NCBI GenBank assembly: GCA_025766275.1
Contig: JAFKAC010000017.1
Coordinates: 186,001-250,000 of the forward strand
Direction of reading: 5' to 3'
Length of the DNA stretch: 64,000 bases
Origin: Lactarius indigo
Taxonomy: Eukaryota; Basidiomycota; Agaricomycetes; Russulales; Russulaceae
A program made the position numbers and the translations under genes. This document shows, piece after piece, positions 21,105-33,096 of this stretch (positions are counted from its first letter, which is position 1; each line of letters begins with the position of its first letter). Under the pieces are notes generated by a model. The model was not told where the DNA came from. It saw nothing but the letters and a program-made list of their open reading frames with translations, and ran no database searches.

Positions 21105-22061
21105 TTCAACAGGCAAATACAACGAGGGATCAGTCCCTATACCAGAGATCTATGGACCGCCGTGGCTGACGGCTTCAGCCAGCGATTTGAAAACACGCTA
21201 GAACGAGAACAAGCACAAGCCATACTGAGGAAAGGCTTCAAGATGACGGGAGAGGATATTGACAAGTACGTCAACGACTTTGAGCAGTTAGCACGGAAGG
21301 CTCACTACCGCCTCAACGAACCCCAAACCATCGACCTCTTCACGTCGGGGCTACCCAAGGAACTATTCAAGAATGCGTTCCAATTCGACGACCCGGTTAC
21401 CTTCGATGACTGGAAGAGAGCCGTTCTCAAGCGACAGAAGAATTACATACATCTCAAAGCCAGACTAAACGAATACAAGAATACGACAACACAACAGAAG
21501 AAGCAGAGCGGAAACGCAGGGTGGACGCTCCCTCAAAACCTACCACAAACTAACCCGTGGGCGATGGACACTTCCGCTGACCGCGCTAAAGTACGACTCG
21601 CCGGGTCAGAAGACATCGACTTCAACAAGCTACCTCACATCGGAGCACCACCTCCATTCCCTCCAAGAGGAGGACCGGGAGTTCGAGGACGAGGAAGGGG
21701 AGGAGCTCGAAGAGACTTAAGGAACGTCCTTTGCTATAACTGCAACGCTCCTGGACACCTCTCACGAAATTGTCCCTATCCGCGAATGCCAAGGCAATGG
21801 CAGAACGCCCCCTCCAGCAGCAGAATGACCGAAACAACCTGGCCTCCCCAGTGGCCAGGACCCGTATCACAATACGAACCATCGTTACCGGGGTATGCAA
21901 CGCCAGTACCAAGCGCGACGCCTGCGCCGCAAATCAACGCGGCAAAGACGGCCGGAGAACAGGCAAAGGAGTGGCTCACGCAAGTAGCCAACAGCACAGA
22001 TGAGGTGAAAGACCTTATACTTCAGGACTTATGGGGAAAGGAGGGTTTTCGGGACGCCTGA
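21105..22061 (+). pseudogene. Gag of element C, N-terminus missing
   Basis: Starts inside the capsid domain at NRQIQRG, exactly at the end of element B's LTR. The remainder is open to TGA at 22059-22061. A retrotransposon-gag-like capsid region is followed by a CX2CX4HX4C knuckle (CYNCNAPGHLSRNC) and a Pro-rich tail. The lost N-terminus can be judged from elements D and F. Confidence 0.85.
22043..22049 (+). other. Predicted -1 frameshift heptamer, gag-pol (C)
   Basis: G_GGT_TTT in the gag frame (GAG GGT TTT), 10 nt before the gag stop. After a one-base slip the frame reads SGRLNPSVW into pol. GGGUUUU is the heptamer of barley yellow dwarf virus-type frameshifting. Confidence 0.7.
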
Positions 22062-25000
22062 ACCCGTCAGTCTGGGTGAGGGCTCTACAATGTAATTCTG
22101 TAATTGTGACAACGCACTATCGATCTTTGCGACTCCCAGTAACTGTCCGAACGAATTGCAAAACGACTGAAACCAATGCCTTGGTCGACTCTGGAGCGAC
22201 CGACAACTTTATCCGACCAAGTATGGCGAAACGGGCGGGTGTCCCAGTACAACCGCTAGATACGCCTCGCAAAATATGGAACATAGACAATACGGAAAAC
22301 AAAGCTGGGTTAATCACTCATTATGTTAACCTAGAAGTAACGACACGAGGGCAGGTAAAGAAGATGACCTTCCTGGTTACCGACCTCGGCAGCGAAGACA
22401 TGGTGCTGGGCTATCCATGGCTGAGCGCCTTTGAGCCCACCATCAGTTGGGCAAATGTGACCATACATCTGGAGATGCTACCAGTAGTGCTGGCCACGAC
22501 TGAAGAACTGCTTCACAGAAACGTCGTTCGAGCCTTGATTACGAACGAGAAGGAGCAAATCGAGCAAGAACTCGAAGAAGAAACCTTCGGAAGAGCCACT
22601 ACCTCGACGGAACTGGCCATACAAGCAAAACAACAGCAGACAGCAGTACCGCTCCCCCCCGAATACGCAGCATTCACGCGACTTTTCAGCGAGCAAGCAT
22701 CACACCGCTTCCCTCCGGCAAGACCATGGGACCATGCAATCGACTTTAAGCCATCCGTGCCAGCCGCCATAGATTGCAAAGTGTATCCCATGACACAAAA
22801 GGAAGAAGTCGAGCTCAAGGAGTTCCTAGACGAAAAGTTGAAGCAGGGGTACATACGCCCTTCTATCTCGCCGTACGCATCCTCCTTTTTCTTCATCAAA
22901 AAGAAGGACGGAAAACTACGCCCAGTCCAGGATTACCGAGTCATCAACTCATATACCATACGCAACCAGTACCCGCTCCCCCTGATCCAGGACCTTATCT
23001 TGGACCTCAGCAACGCGCACATTTACACCAAACTCGACATCCGCTGGGGGTATAACAACATACGCATACGCGACGGTGATCAAGAAAAGGCAGCATTCAA
23101 AACCAAATTCGGCCTTTTTGAACCAACGGTCATGTTCTTCGGCCTTACTAACTCCCCTGCCACCTTTCAGGCTATGATGAACCACATCTACCGGGACACA
23201 ATAGCAAAGCACGAACGTCTGGGCACCACGATACGTGTTTATATGGACGACATTGGTATCGCCACTCACTTCGATCACGACCTCCCAGCACATGTCGCCG
23301 CCGTCCGCGACGTTTTACGCGTCGCTGAAGAACACAACCTCTACTTCAAACTTGAAAAGTGCTTATTCCACCAGCCGCGAATGGATTACCTGGGGGTAAT
23401 CCTTGAAAAGGGGGTAACTCGTATGGACCCCGTAAAAGTTCAAGGCATCAAAGACTGGCCGACGCCAACAAAGGTCAAGGACGTACGATCTTTCCTAGGC
23501 TTTTGTAACTTTTACAGGCTTTTCATTCGTGGCTTCGCAAATCATGCCAAACCGCTGACCAAGTTGACAAGAAAAGACGAGGAATGGTGATGGACGATGG
23601 AAGAAGACAAAGCGTTTAACACGCTGAAGAGCCTTGTCACAGAAGAGCCCGTACTGGCACACCCCGTCCTCCAAGACCCGTTCGAACTAGAGGTGGACGC
23701 CTCAGGCTACGCGGTGGGAGCAGTTTTACTGCAAAAGAAATCTGACGGCAAGCGACACCCTATAGGATACTACTCGGCAACACTCTCCGAGGCCGAGAGA
23801 AATTACGACATTTATGATCTAGAGCTACTCGCGATAGTCAAGGCCCTGCAAAACTGGAGACCGCTACTAGCAGGGGCCCCTCACAAAATCAAAATCTACT
23901 CGGATCATCTCAACCTACAATACTGGAAGTCCCCGCAAAAGATTAGTAGGCATGTTGCAAGGGAAGTGCTCGAACTCTCTGAATACGACTTCGAGATTCA
24001 TCACATTAAGGGAAAGAACAACGGAAGAGCGGATGCCCTGTCACGTAGACCCGACTACAATCAGGGTGTTGAGGACAACAGCGAAGTTGTCGTCCTTCCT
24101 CCCGAAGTCTTTGTGCGAACTCTCAACACCGCCTGCACCTTCACTGCAAACCCAAACCTACTGCAACCACGTCACCAGCAAGATGAGGAGGTGATCAAAG
24201 TATGGGTAGGCCCCCACGATCTCAAGAAGATACAGGGAGAGTGGTACAAGGATGGCAGGTTCGTGATAACCGGACCCGCATCGACACATCGAGTGCTAAT
24301 ACACGATCATCACGACCTACCGATACACGGCCATCCGGGGATCGCGAGAACGCAGTGAATCTTGGAAAGACACTACTGGTGGCCGCGGCTGCGGAAAGAT
24401 GTGTACGAGTACGTGCAAGGGTGTGCAGAATGCCAAAGGAACAAAGTAAACACCCGACCCATCCGCGCCGCACTACACCCCATAACGCCAATACTGGAAG
24501 CCATGCCGTTCCATACAGTGGCCATGGACTTCATCACGAAACTCCCACCATCCAAGGGGTACGATAGCATTCTAACCGTCACAGATCATGATTGCAGTAA
24601 AGCCTCCGTCTTCATCCCATGCAAAGAAGAAATCTCCGCAGAAGAAACAGCGATCCTGTACGTGGCCCATGTGTTCAAACGCTTCGGACTACCGCGTAAA
24701 ATCATTAGCGATTGAGATCCCCGCTTCGCGTCCAAGTTCGCGAGAGAAGTCTGTTGGATTCTGGGGATCCAACAAAACATATCCACGGTGTACCATCCGC
24801 GCACCGACGGACAGTCTGAAAGGACTAACCAATGGCTGGAGCAGTACTTGCGTTTTTGGGTAAATGAGCGGCAGGACAACTGGACTGCCTATCTACCGAT
24901 CGCAGAATTCGCGCATAACAATTGGCCACATGAACACACCAAACAATCGCCGTTCCAACTTCTGATGGGATACGACCCACACGCGGACTGGACTGATAAG

Positions 25001-26770
25001 CCATCTCCCATTCTGCAAGTAACGAAGCGACTGACACAGCTAAAAGAAGCACGAGGGGACGCCCAACACCTCATAAAGAAGGCACAAGAAGCCTGGGTGC
25101 GCAATAAAGATACGCCCAAGTTCCGCATCAACGACCTTGTGTGGCTAGAAGGGAAGCATCTTAGAACCAATCAGCCCACAGCAAAATTGGCAGCGAAACG
25201 CCACGGACCTTTTCGAGTGACACAGGTGATGTCCCCCTACAATTATCGATTGGAACTTCCCACGCAGTGGAGCATCCACCCAGTATTCCATATCGATCTT
25301 CTCACGCCGTACAAACAAACCCTCCTTCATGGAGAAAATTTCACGCGCCCACCGCCCGAGTTGATTGATGGGGAAGAAGAATACGAGGTCGAGGCCATTC
25401 TGGATTCTCGGCACTTCGGCAGAGGAAGACGCCTCCAGTATCTGGTCAAATGGAAAGGGTACCCAGACTCGGAGAATCAGTGGGTCAACAAGGACGACGT
25501 CTTCGCACCAGAAGCACTTCGTCTCTATCAGGAAACACAAGCACACGGAAAAGTGGTTAAGACGAGTTCGATCCGTACTCAGGAAAGTCATCCCCCTTTC
25601 CTTCGCTCTATCATTACTTCCATGCCCACTTCCCCCCTTTGACATGTCACACAAGCAGAGCTCCTCGACTCGCTCGCCGAAGACGCCCATGCCCTCCTGG
25701 CTGAGGATGACGACACTGAAGTCCCGAACACTCAGCTCGCCCCATGGACACCTCTTGCGCCAGGAGAGGGGCCTATCACCGCACAAGAGTGGGCCCATAT
25801 CGTCACCCGATTTCCCGACCCAACCACCACTCCAGACGACGAATCCGCCGTCGTCCATGTCTTCCGAAACGATCGCGGCGAACGGGAACCCATCGCCGCT
25901 ATCCCCCCAAGCGACGACCTCATCGGCGTTCGCGGAGTTTTCCTGAGCAACGACCAGCGTTCAAGCGCTGATGGAGTACGAGTTGGAGGGCTGGAGGAGA
26001 GTAGCGGCAGCGTGGCAGAAGGAACAACTCGACTCAGCCGCGGCCCGACTGAGGGAGATGCGAGAGCGACGGCAGCGATGGCGGCAGCTGAGGCTGGCCA
26101 TGACGACGAAGATTACTACCCGTCAGCACATTCCTTCTTACGAACGAAGCGCGACGCTGATCATCCCGGCATCATGCCATGGCTCGTCTACACCGACGGC
26201 TCTCCCATGTATCGAGGACATGTGCGCGTGCCTGGTGCCGCCGATCACCGTCCGTTCACCGCCGCTGACGACCCCGCGCATGTCATTGCGCCTGAAGGGT
26301 TCCGGGCGAACAGACGACCCCATCACATTCGATACCCCATCACCGGCCCCGACGGAGTAGAGAGGGACGCATCACACGTCCAGATCATCGGAGGGGCAGA
26401 CCCGATCATATTAGGGGTCATACCGGGCTCACCACACGTGTACGGTAAGCCCTTCTATGCCGAGCCCCACATGTCCGCCGCACTCCGCCCCACATACCCG
26501 CACGAGGACTTGGTCGTCTTCGAGGCGGACAAGATCACCGACCGCGCCCTCAACCGCATCAACGACAAATCCCTCACGGCAGAAGTCACGCGCTTCCGCG
26601 CGGCCAGCTACAAGCTGGATCGACTTCGTGCCAGACTGAGTCAAATCCGCGCCATGATCGAATGCACACAGGATGACAGGCGCGACTCCATTTACCGACT
26701 GGAGCGCGCCACCGCCCTCGAACGCATTGCCAAAGAACAACGAGGGTGGCCGGCACGGGACTTTTGGTGA
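22049..26770 (+). pseudogene. Pol of element C fused to an extra C-terminal domain, four stops
   Basis: One frame of 1,574 codons. It contains protease (DSGATDNF), RT with YMDD, RNase H, integrase (HHCC finger, DRDPRF position, HPRTDGQSERTNQW), chromodomain (EYEVEAI to LVKWKGYP) and about 380 further residues. TGA codons at 23588, 24356, 24713 and 25640 stand where sister copies have arginine; three are CGA in element D. The extra domain has no zinc knuckles. It shares PHVYG and LTAEVTRFR with the third ORF of family 1, so the two are probably homologous. The frame ends 29 nt before the 3' LTR. Confidence 0.88.
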
Positions 26771-26786
26771 GTCGGGGTCTCACGCT

Positions 26787-26799
26787 GAAAAGGGGGTGA
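26787..26799 (+). other. Polypurine tract of element C
   Basis: GAAAAGGGGGTGA directly before the 3' LTR, the expected plus-strand primer. Confidence 0.75.
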
Positions 26800-27337
26800 T
26801 GTCACGTTTCCACTATGACTCGTAATGCGGATTCGACCCTTACTGTACCGGTTGCAACTACGGCGGTAAGGTAGATTAGTTGCGGACTTACGATAGGCGA
26901 TACGAGTACGATAGGAGATTGCGCGCAGATTGCTGACTGAGGACAACGCCACTAATACTAGTAGTAGTAGTATTAGGGTTTGAGTTACTTACGCGATACG
27001 TTGGACGCTACTATACCGCGACTCATAGCAGCGCTTGAAAGCCTGCTCAATATGTATTTAAACTGTCTTGTGAAGACCAAGATACGCCATCTTGGTCTTC
27101 TTGAATCGTCACTTGTTTGTTCTTCCTTCTATCTGTCTTCGCCCTCAAATTCCCCTCTTCTCTCTATATCTATCTCTGCTTCACACCAAGAACTAAGACA
27201 GTACTTGTCGGTGTGCCTTCGAGCATTCACTAAGACAAGAGCACGGACCTCCGCGTCCTCGTGTTGAGACTAGTATATTCGCTAAGTGGTTACCGCTACT
27301 CGAGTCCAAGTCGGGCTAACGTCGTGACGACGTTACA
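26800..27337 (+). repeat. 3' LTR of element C, with promoter and hairpin
   Basis: 538 bp, TGTCACG to GTTACA. TATTTAAA at 27055-27062 lies 34 nt before ATCTTGGTCTT (27089-27099), the 11-mer complementary to the family-2 primer-binding site. The inverted copy AAGACCAAGAT (27073-27083) lies 5 nt upstream of it, giving a perfect 11-bp hairpin over the predicted start. Confidence 0.9.
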
Positions 27338-27641
27338 GGTAGGAGTGATACAAGAACTCAAGCTGGGGAACGCTCCGTCCCAGCGCACTACCTATATACT
27401 AGTACATAGTAAAGTTCGCAGTCAGGTCCAAACCCAGAAACCCTAATATCGTACTGAGTCATACCGAGTCATAGATAAGTACAACCAATGGCATAAGGCC
27501 CTCGGTATCGCATCAGTCAGCACAAATGTATCAGCCAATCAGAACGTACACAGTAGTCAGCGAGTGGGCACGTAGGCCCATAAAGTCTGTACAAAGGAAC
27601 CCAATAACCTCTAAGCTTGATAAGGCAAGCGGACCGTAACA
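27338..27641 (+). repeat. Third-type LTR, right part
   Basis: Starts where element C ends and finishes GGACCGTAACA. It shares blocks with the solo LTR 61239-62061 (CTCAAGCTGGRGAAC, CAGAAACCCTAATA, repeated CATCAGTCAGC). Its outer flank (CTGGT) does not match that of the left part (GTTGC). Confidence 0.5.
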
Positions 27642-27675
27642 CTGGTTCGGTGTGATGTTTGTATTACGCAAACAT

Positions 27676-28203
27676 TGTAACGTCGTCACGATGTGAGCTC
27701 GACTTGAGCGCGGGTGTGGCGGTAACACTTAGCGATATAACGACTCTTGCTAACTTGAAGACACGAAGGTCCAAGCTCTTGCCTTAGATGAATACACGGA
27801 GGTACACCGGCAAGTCGGATACTCTTGATTACGTTGGTAGAGAAGCACAAGAAGTGGAAGATGAGAGAGTAAGAAGAAAGAAACAAGTGACGATTCAAGA
27901 AGACCAAGATGGTGTATCTTGGTCTTCGCAAGACAGTTTAAATACATGAACGAGCAGGCTTAGAAGCGCTGCCATGAGTCACAGTAGGTAAGCATCCAAC
28001 ATATCGCAGAAACAACTCGAACCCTAATACTACTAGTACCCGTACTAGTGGCGTAGGTCATCAGTCAGCTATCGTACCGTATCTCCTATCACACTACCGT
28101 ATCACCGTGGTTAAGTCCGCAACTAATCTACCTTACCGCCGTAGTTGCAACCGGTACAGCAAGGGTATCACGTCAAGCAGTCCGTACCAATAGAAACGTA
28201 ACA
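27676..28203 (-). repeat. Solo LTR, family 2
   Basis: 528 bp, TGTAACG to CGTAACA on the plus strand, flanked by a perfect 5-bp duplication AACAT (27671-27675 and 28204-28208). No internal sequence remains, as expected after LTR-LTR recombination. Confidence 0.9.
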
Positions 28204-28239
28204 AACATCACACTGAAACATTATCACGTGAGTATGTTA

Positions 28240-28741
28240 ATCACATGACCATTAACCGTCCACACCGCGTATACGTGGCTCGGGCATACTCCTCTCGATG
28301 CTGTAGCTGCGTAAGCAGCTTGTCTTCTTCATCATCTTCTTCAGGAGAGTCGGTGTTTGTCCAGCCAGACTCATGGTAGTCCCATTGAGGTCCAACACGT
28401 GATGTTGGTAAATCACGTGGTCGAGGCGCGTTTGTTACAGTCGCCCTCATTAGATGATTAGAGGACCTAGCACCGCTCCTCTTTACGCGCCACGATCCAA
28501 GAAGTATGTTTGACCGCTTCATGCGAACGACCGTTGACTTTCCAAGGAGCTGCTTGTTCACCGCAAGGTTGTGAAGCTCAAAAAGGTGGCTAATTAAAAA
28601 GGTCATCTCGGACAACGTTTCAAGAAAAAAATAATCTACACCCACTTTTCGCGGCCATTTGCAAGCTCGTAGAATTGCCGTGGGTTCGCTAGCAAGATCT
28701 GGGTGATCTCTTCCACGGATGGCTCTTGCCTGGTACCACAA
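28240..28741 (-). other. Unrecognised open frame
   Basis: A 166-codon open stretch without an ATG start (it opens at TTG). The C-terminal half is acidic (DSPEEDDEEDKLL). It lies downstream of the methyltransferase relic on the same strand and might be part of the same old gene, but I recognise no domain. Confidence 0.2.
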
Positions 28742-28774
28742 ACTGCAAGGAAAACATTGCCACGCGAGCCAAAA

Positions 28775-29308
28775 TCAACGAAAGAAAAAAGCTTCGAATG
28801 CAGCTCTGTGCCCCCTGTTCCAGAAAAGTAACACATGGAATGATATGCGCGGCGCATGGTGGTAGTGCAGCCCTGTGCCTGAGATGAACCCCTCGAAGCC
28901 GATATGCTTCTTCATCTGGTCACGCCTCAGCGCCGGCATACGCTCCGCACGCTCACGTGCCTCTGCACGCTTCTGCGTGGACAGGCGGCTCAAGCTCGGA
29001 TTTTTCCTGTGATGCCAATCAGCCAACGTGGGGTCGGAGGAGATAGGACAGTGGACACACCAGTTGAAGTGCGGTAGATCGCCGATGGCATCGTTGATTG
29101 ACACGAAGCTGAATGGCGCGGTGCCTACCTTGGCAAGTACTGCGCTGGCAATGTCACAGTTCGGGAAGTGGAAGTCGAGGCGGTGCGCCAGTGGGAAGTT
29201 GTGCGTTGGCTGCAGGGCTGAAGGAAGGGGGTGCTCGGAGGAGGAAGAAGCGCACAGGCGCGTGCATTTCTTCCTTCTCTGGGCATGTAGCAGGCAGAAG
29301 TGGACTTG
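28775..29308 (-). pseudogene. C5 DNA methyltransferase (DNMT1-like) relic
   Basis: Open minus-strand frame with motifs in the order seen in fungal DNMT1-type cytosine methyltransferases: YQVHFCLLHA, QPTHNFP (about 29216-29196), FVSINDAIGDLPHFNW (about 29111-29064), an Arg/Glu-rich stretch, then IGFEG and YHHAPRISF. The first motif spans the insertion point of element D. Removing D with one ACTTG copy joins codons from 46900-46860 (ALRSYQ) to this frame. The catalytic PCQ and ENV motifs are absent from the window, and the PQSR-type motif is garbled, so this is a fragment or a decayed copy. Confidence 0.6.
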
Positions 29309-29835
29309 TGTAACGCCGTCACGGCGTGAGCTTGACTTGAGCGCGAAGCGGCGGTAACAACTTAGCTATATGACAACCCTGCTGGCTTGAAGACGCGGAG
29401 GTCCAAGCTTATGTCGTGGTAAATACGCGGAGGTATACCAACAAGTCGATGATTCAGGTCACGAGCGAAGTCGGACAACTATCTTGAGACTTAAGATGAA
29501 GAGGAAGAAAAGAGAAGACAAGTGACGATTCAAGAAGACCAAGATGGCGTATCTTGGTCTTCACAAGACAGTTTAAATACAAATCCAGCAGGCTTTCAAG
29601 CGCTGCTATGAGTCACAGTATAGTAGCGTCCAACGTATCGCGTAAGTATCTCAATCCAAGTACCACTACTACCAGTATTAGTGGCGCCTGTCATCAGTCA
29701 GCTATCGTATCGTATCTCCTATCGCACTACCGTATCACCGTGGTTAAGTCCGCAACTAATCTACCTTACCGCCGTAGTTGCAACCGGTACAGTAAGGGTC
29801 GTAACCGTATAGTCCATACGAATCGAAACGTAACA
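29309..29835 (-). repeat. 3' LTR of element D
   Basis: 527 bp, very similar to the 5' LTR at 46333-46859. The polypurine tract AAAAGGGGGTGA (29848-29836, minus) adjoins it. Confidence 0.93.
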
Positions 29836-29864
29836 TCACCCCCTTTTCAGCGTGAGACCCCGAC

Positions 29865-32800
29865 TCACCGAAAGTCCCTTGCCGTCCAATCCCGCTGTTC
29901 GTCAGCGATGTGCTCGAGTGCCGTGGCGCGCTCCAACCTATAGATTGAGTCTTGCCTGTCGCTCTGCGTGCATGCGATCATGTCCCGCAGCTGCGCCACC
30001 CTGGCCCTGAGTCGCTCCAGCTCAAAGCTGGCCGTGCGGTAGCGCGTGACTTCTGCCGTGAGTGTCTCGTCGTTGATGCGGTTAAGAGCACGGTCCGTAA
30101 CGCGGTCCGCAGCGAAGACAACGAGATCTTCGTGGGGGTACGTGGGGTGCAGCGCGGCGCTTACGTGGGGCTCGGCATAGAGGGGCTTACCGTACACGTG
30201 GGGAGAGCCCGGTATGACCCCCAGTATCATGGGGTCCGCCCCTCCAATGATCTGGACGTGCGAAGCGTCCCTCTCTACTCTGTCGGGTCCGGTGATGGGG
30301 TATGAAATGTGATGGGGTCGTCTATTTGCCCGGAACCCCTCAGGCGCAATAACATGCGTGGGGTCGTCAGTGGTGGTGAAGGGACGGTGGTCGGCGGCGC
30401 CCGGTACATGCACACGTCCTCGGTACATGGTGGACCCGTCGGAGTTGACGAGCCAGGGTGTGATGCAGGGATTAGTAGGGTCGCCTTTCGTTCGAAGGAA
30501 GGCGTGGCATGCCAGGTAGTAATCGTCGTCGTCATGGCCAGCCTCAGCAGCCTCCATCGCTGCCGCCGCTCGCGCATCTCTCTCAGTCGGGCCGCGGCTG
30601 AGTCTAGCTGTTCCTTCTGCCACTGCGCCGCTACCCTCCTCCAACCGTCCAACTCGTACTCCAGGAGAGCTTGAACGCTCGTCGTTGCTCGGGAAAACTC
30701 CGCGAACGCCGATGAGGTCGTCGCTTGGGGGGATGGCAGCGATGGGTTCGCGCTCACCATGTTCATTTCGAAAGACGTGGACGATGGCGGACTCGTCGTC
30801 GGGCTGTTGCGTGGGGTCTGGGAATCGGGCAAGGACGTTTGCCCACTCTTGTGCGGTGATACGGCTCTCTGGCTGGCCGACAGGTGTGTACGGGGTGATT
30901 TGGGCATTGGGAATCTCGGTCTCGTCGTCTTCAGTGAGGAGGGCCCGAGCGTCTTCTGCAAGGGAGTCGAGGAGGATCGCTTGGGTGACATGTCGCAGAG
31001 GGGAAGTGGGCATGAGAGTGGAGGTGGTAGAGCGAAGGAAGAGGGGATGACTCTCCTTTGTGCGGGTTGAACCCGTTTTAACCGTTGCCCCATGTGCTTG
31101 TGCTTCCTGGTAAAGGCGAAGCGCTTCTGGCGCGAAGACATCTTCTTTGTTGACCCACTGATTCTCCAAGTCTGGATACCCCTTCCATTTGACGAGGTAC
31201 TGGAGTCGCCTTCCTCTGCCGAAATGCCGGGAGTCCAGAATGGCCTCGATTTCGTATTCTTCTTCTCCATCGATCAACTTGGGCGGTGGTTGTGTGAAAC
31301 TCTCCCCGTGAAGGGGGGTTTGTTTGTATGGCGTGAGAAGATCGATGTGGAACACTGGGTGAATGCTCCACTGGACAGGAAGTTCTAGCTGATAGTTATA
31401 AGGGGACATCACCTGTGTCACCTGGAATGGTCCGTGGCGTCGCGCCGCTAATTTCACCGTGGGCTGATTGGTTCGGAGATGTTTGCCCTCTAGCCACACG
31501 AGGTCTCCTATCTTGAATTTGGGCGTATCTTTGTTGCGGACCCAGGCTTCTTGCGCCCATTTCATGAGACGTTGGGTGTCCTTCCTGGCTTCCTTCAGTT
31601 GCGTCAGTCGCCTTGTGACCTGAGGAAGAGGGGATGGCTTATCAGTCCAGTCCGCTTGAGGGTCATACCCCATTAATAGCTGAAACAGCGACTGTTTCGT
31701 GTGCTCATGTGGCCAGTTATTGTGCGCGAATTCGGCAATTGGTAGATAAGCGACCCAGTTGTCTTGCCGCTCGTTCACCCAGAAGTGCAGGTATTGTTCT
31801 AGCCATTGGTTGGTTCGCTCGGACTGTCCATCGGTGTGTGGGTGGTACGCCGTCGATATGTTTTGTTGGATGCCTAGGACCCGACATATTTCCCTAGTGA
31901 ATTTTGACGCAAATCATGGGTCCCTGTCACTAATACATTTGCGTGGTAATCCGAAACGTTTGAATACGTGAGCAACGTACAGGGCGGCCGTCTCTTCGGC
32001 CGTTATTTCTTCTCGGCATGGGATGAAGATAGCAGCCTTGCTACAATCATGATCTGTGACGGTCAGTATACTGTCGTATCCTTGTGACAGTGGGAGTTTG
32101 GTGATGAAGTCGACGGCTACGGTTTGGAAGGGTACGGCGTCCAATACTGGTGTGATAGGATGTAACACCGCTCGTATGGGTCTTGTTACTTTGTTCCGTT
32201 GGCACTCTGCGCAGCCTTGCACGTACTCGTATACGTCCTTTCGCAGTCGCGGCCACCAGTAATGTCGTTCCAGGATTCGTTGCGTTCTTGCCACTCCAGG
32301 GTGGCTGTGTATTGGCAGGTCGTGGTGATCGTGTATTAGTACTCGGTATGTCGAGGCAGGTCCGGTTATTACGAACCTGCCATCTTTGTACCATTCTCCC
32401 TCTATCTTTTTGAGGCGATGGGGGTCTACCCACATCTTGATTACCTCGGTGTCTTGTTGGTGACGTGGTTGCCGCAGGTTTGGGTTTGCGATGAAGGTGC
32501 GTGCGACATTGAGAGTTCTTACGAAGACCTCGGGGGGTAGGATGACAACTTCGCTGTTGTCGCTTATCCCTTGGTCGTAGTCTGGTCGTCTTGATAGCGC
32601 GTCTGCTCTGCCATTGTTCTTTCCTTTGATGTGGTGAATTTCAAAGTCGTATTCAGAAAGTTCGAGCACCTCCCTTGCAACCCGTCTGCTGATCTTCTGT
32701 GGTGACTTCCAATACTGCAGGTTGAGATGGTCCGAGTAGATTTTGATTTTGTGCGGGGCTCCTGCAAGCAGTGGTCTCCAATTTCGCAACGCCTTGACTA

Positions 32801-33074
32801 TTGCGAGCAGTTCTAAGTTGTAAATGTCGTAATTTCGCTCCGCTTCCGAGAGCGTGGCCGAGTAGTAGCCTATAGGGTGTCGCTTTCCGTCCGATTTTCG
32901 TTGTAATAGTACAGCTCCTACTGCATATCCAGAGGCGTCAACCTCCAATTCAAATGGGTCTTGGAGGACTGGGTGTGCCAGCACCGGTTCTTCGGTTACG
33001 AGGTGTTTGAGGGTGTTGAACGCCTTGTCTTCCTCCTCAGTCCATCGCCATTCTTCGTCTTTTCGCGTCAGTTT
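29865..33074 (-). pseudogene. Pol of element D, 3' part with fused extra domain
   Basis: Continues pol from the RT/RNase H junction (TRKDEEWRW) through RNase H, integrase, chromodomain and the extra C-terminal domain to RDFR-stop at 29865. The chromodomain and extra domain are joined without a stop (637 open codons from 31778). This shows directly that the extra domain is part of Pol in this family. One stop, TGA at 31914-31916, replaces the arginine of DPRF in the integrase. Confidence 0.9.
33060..33074. repeat. Target-site duplication of the LINE (copy 1)
   Basis: TTTTCGCGTCAGTTT, repeated exactly at 42733-42747. The last three Ts merge with the poly(A) tail, so the true length is 12-15 bp. 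Confidence 0.9.
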
Positions 33075-33096
33075 TTTTTTTTTTTTTTTTTTTTTT
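33072..33096 (-). other. LINE poly(A) tail
   Basis: An unbroken run of 25 Ts on the plus strand at the LINE 3' end, about 310 nt beyond the ORF2 stop. Confidence 0.92.

Larger units (their letters stand above)
7014..27337 (+). mobile_element. Family-2 gypsy element C, disrupted by A and B
   Basis: Chromovirus-type LTR retrotransposon. The outer ends are TGTCACG at 7014 and GTTACA at 27337, with GGTA on both sides (four of an expected five duplicated bases). The first 177 bp of the 5' LTR survive (7014-7190). The rest of that LTR, the primer-binding site and the gag N-terminus are missing, replaced by elements A and B. From 21105 the gag, the pol with fused extra domain and the complete 3' LTR remain. 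Confidence 0.75.

Noticed and set aside
21162..25642. TGA recoding (selenocysteine or tryptophan) as explanation of the many TGA codons
   Set aside because: Sister copies have arginine at these sites, mostly CGA, and TGA also ends genuine frames. CpG decay explains the pattern.
30275..31270. 331-codon minus-strand frame overlapping the integrase/extra-domain region of element D
   Set aside because: It runs antiphase to the recognised pol frame on the same strand and has no motif of its own.
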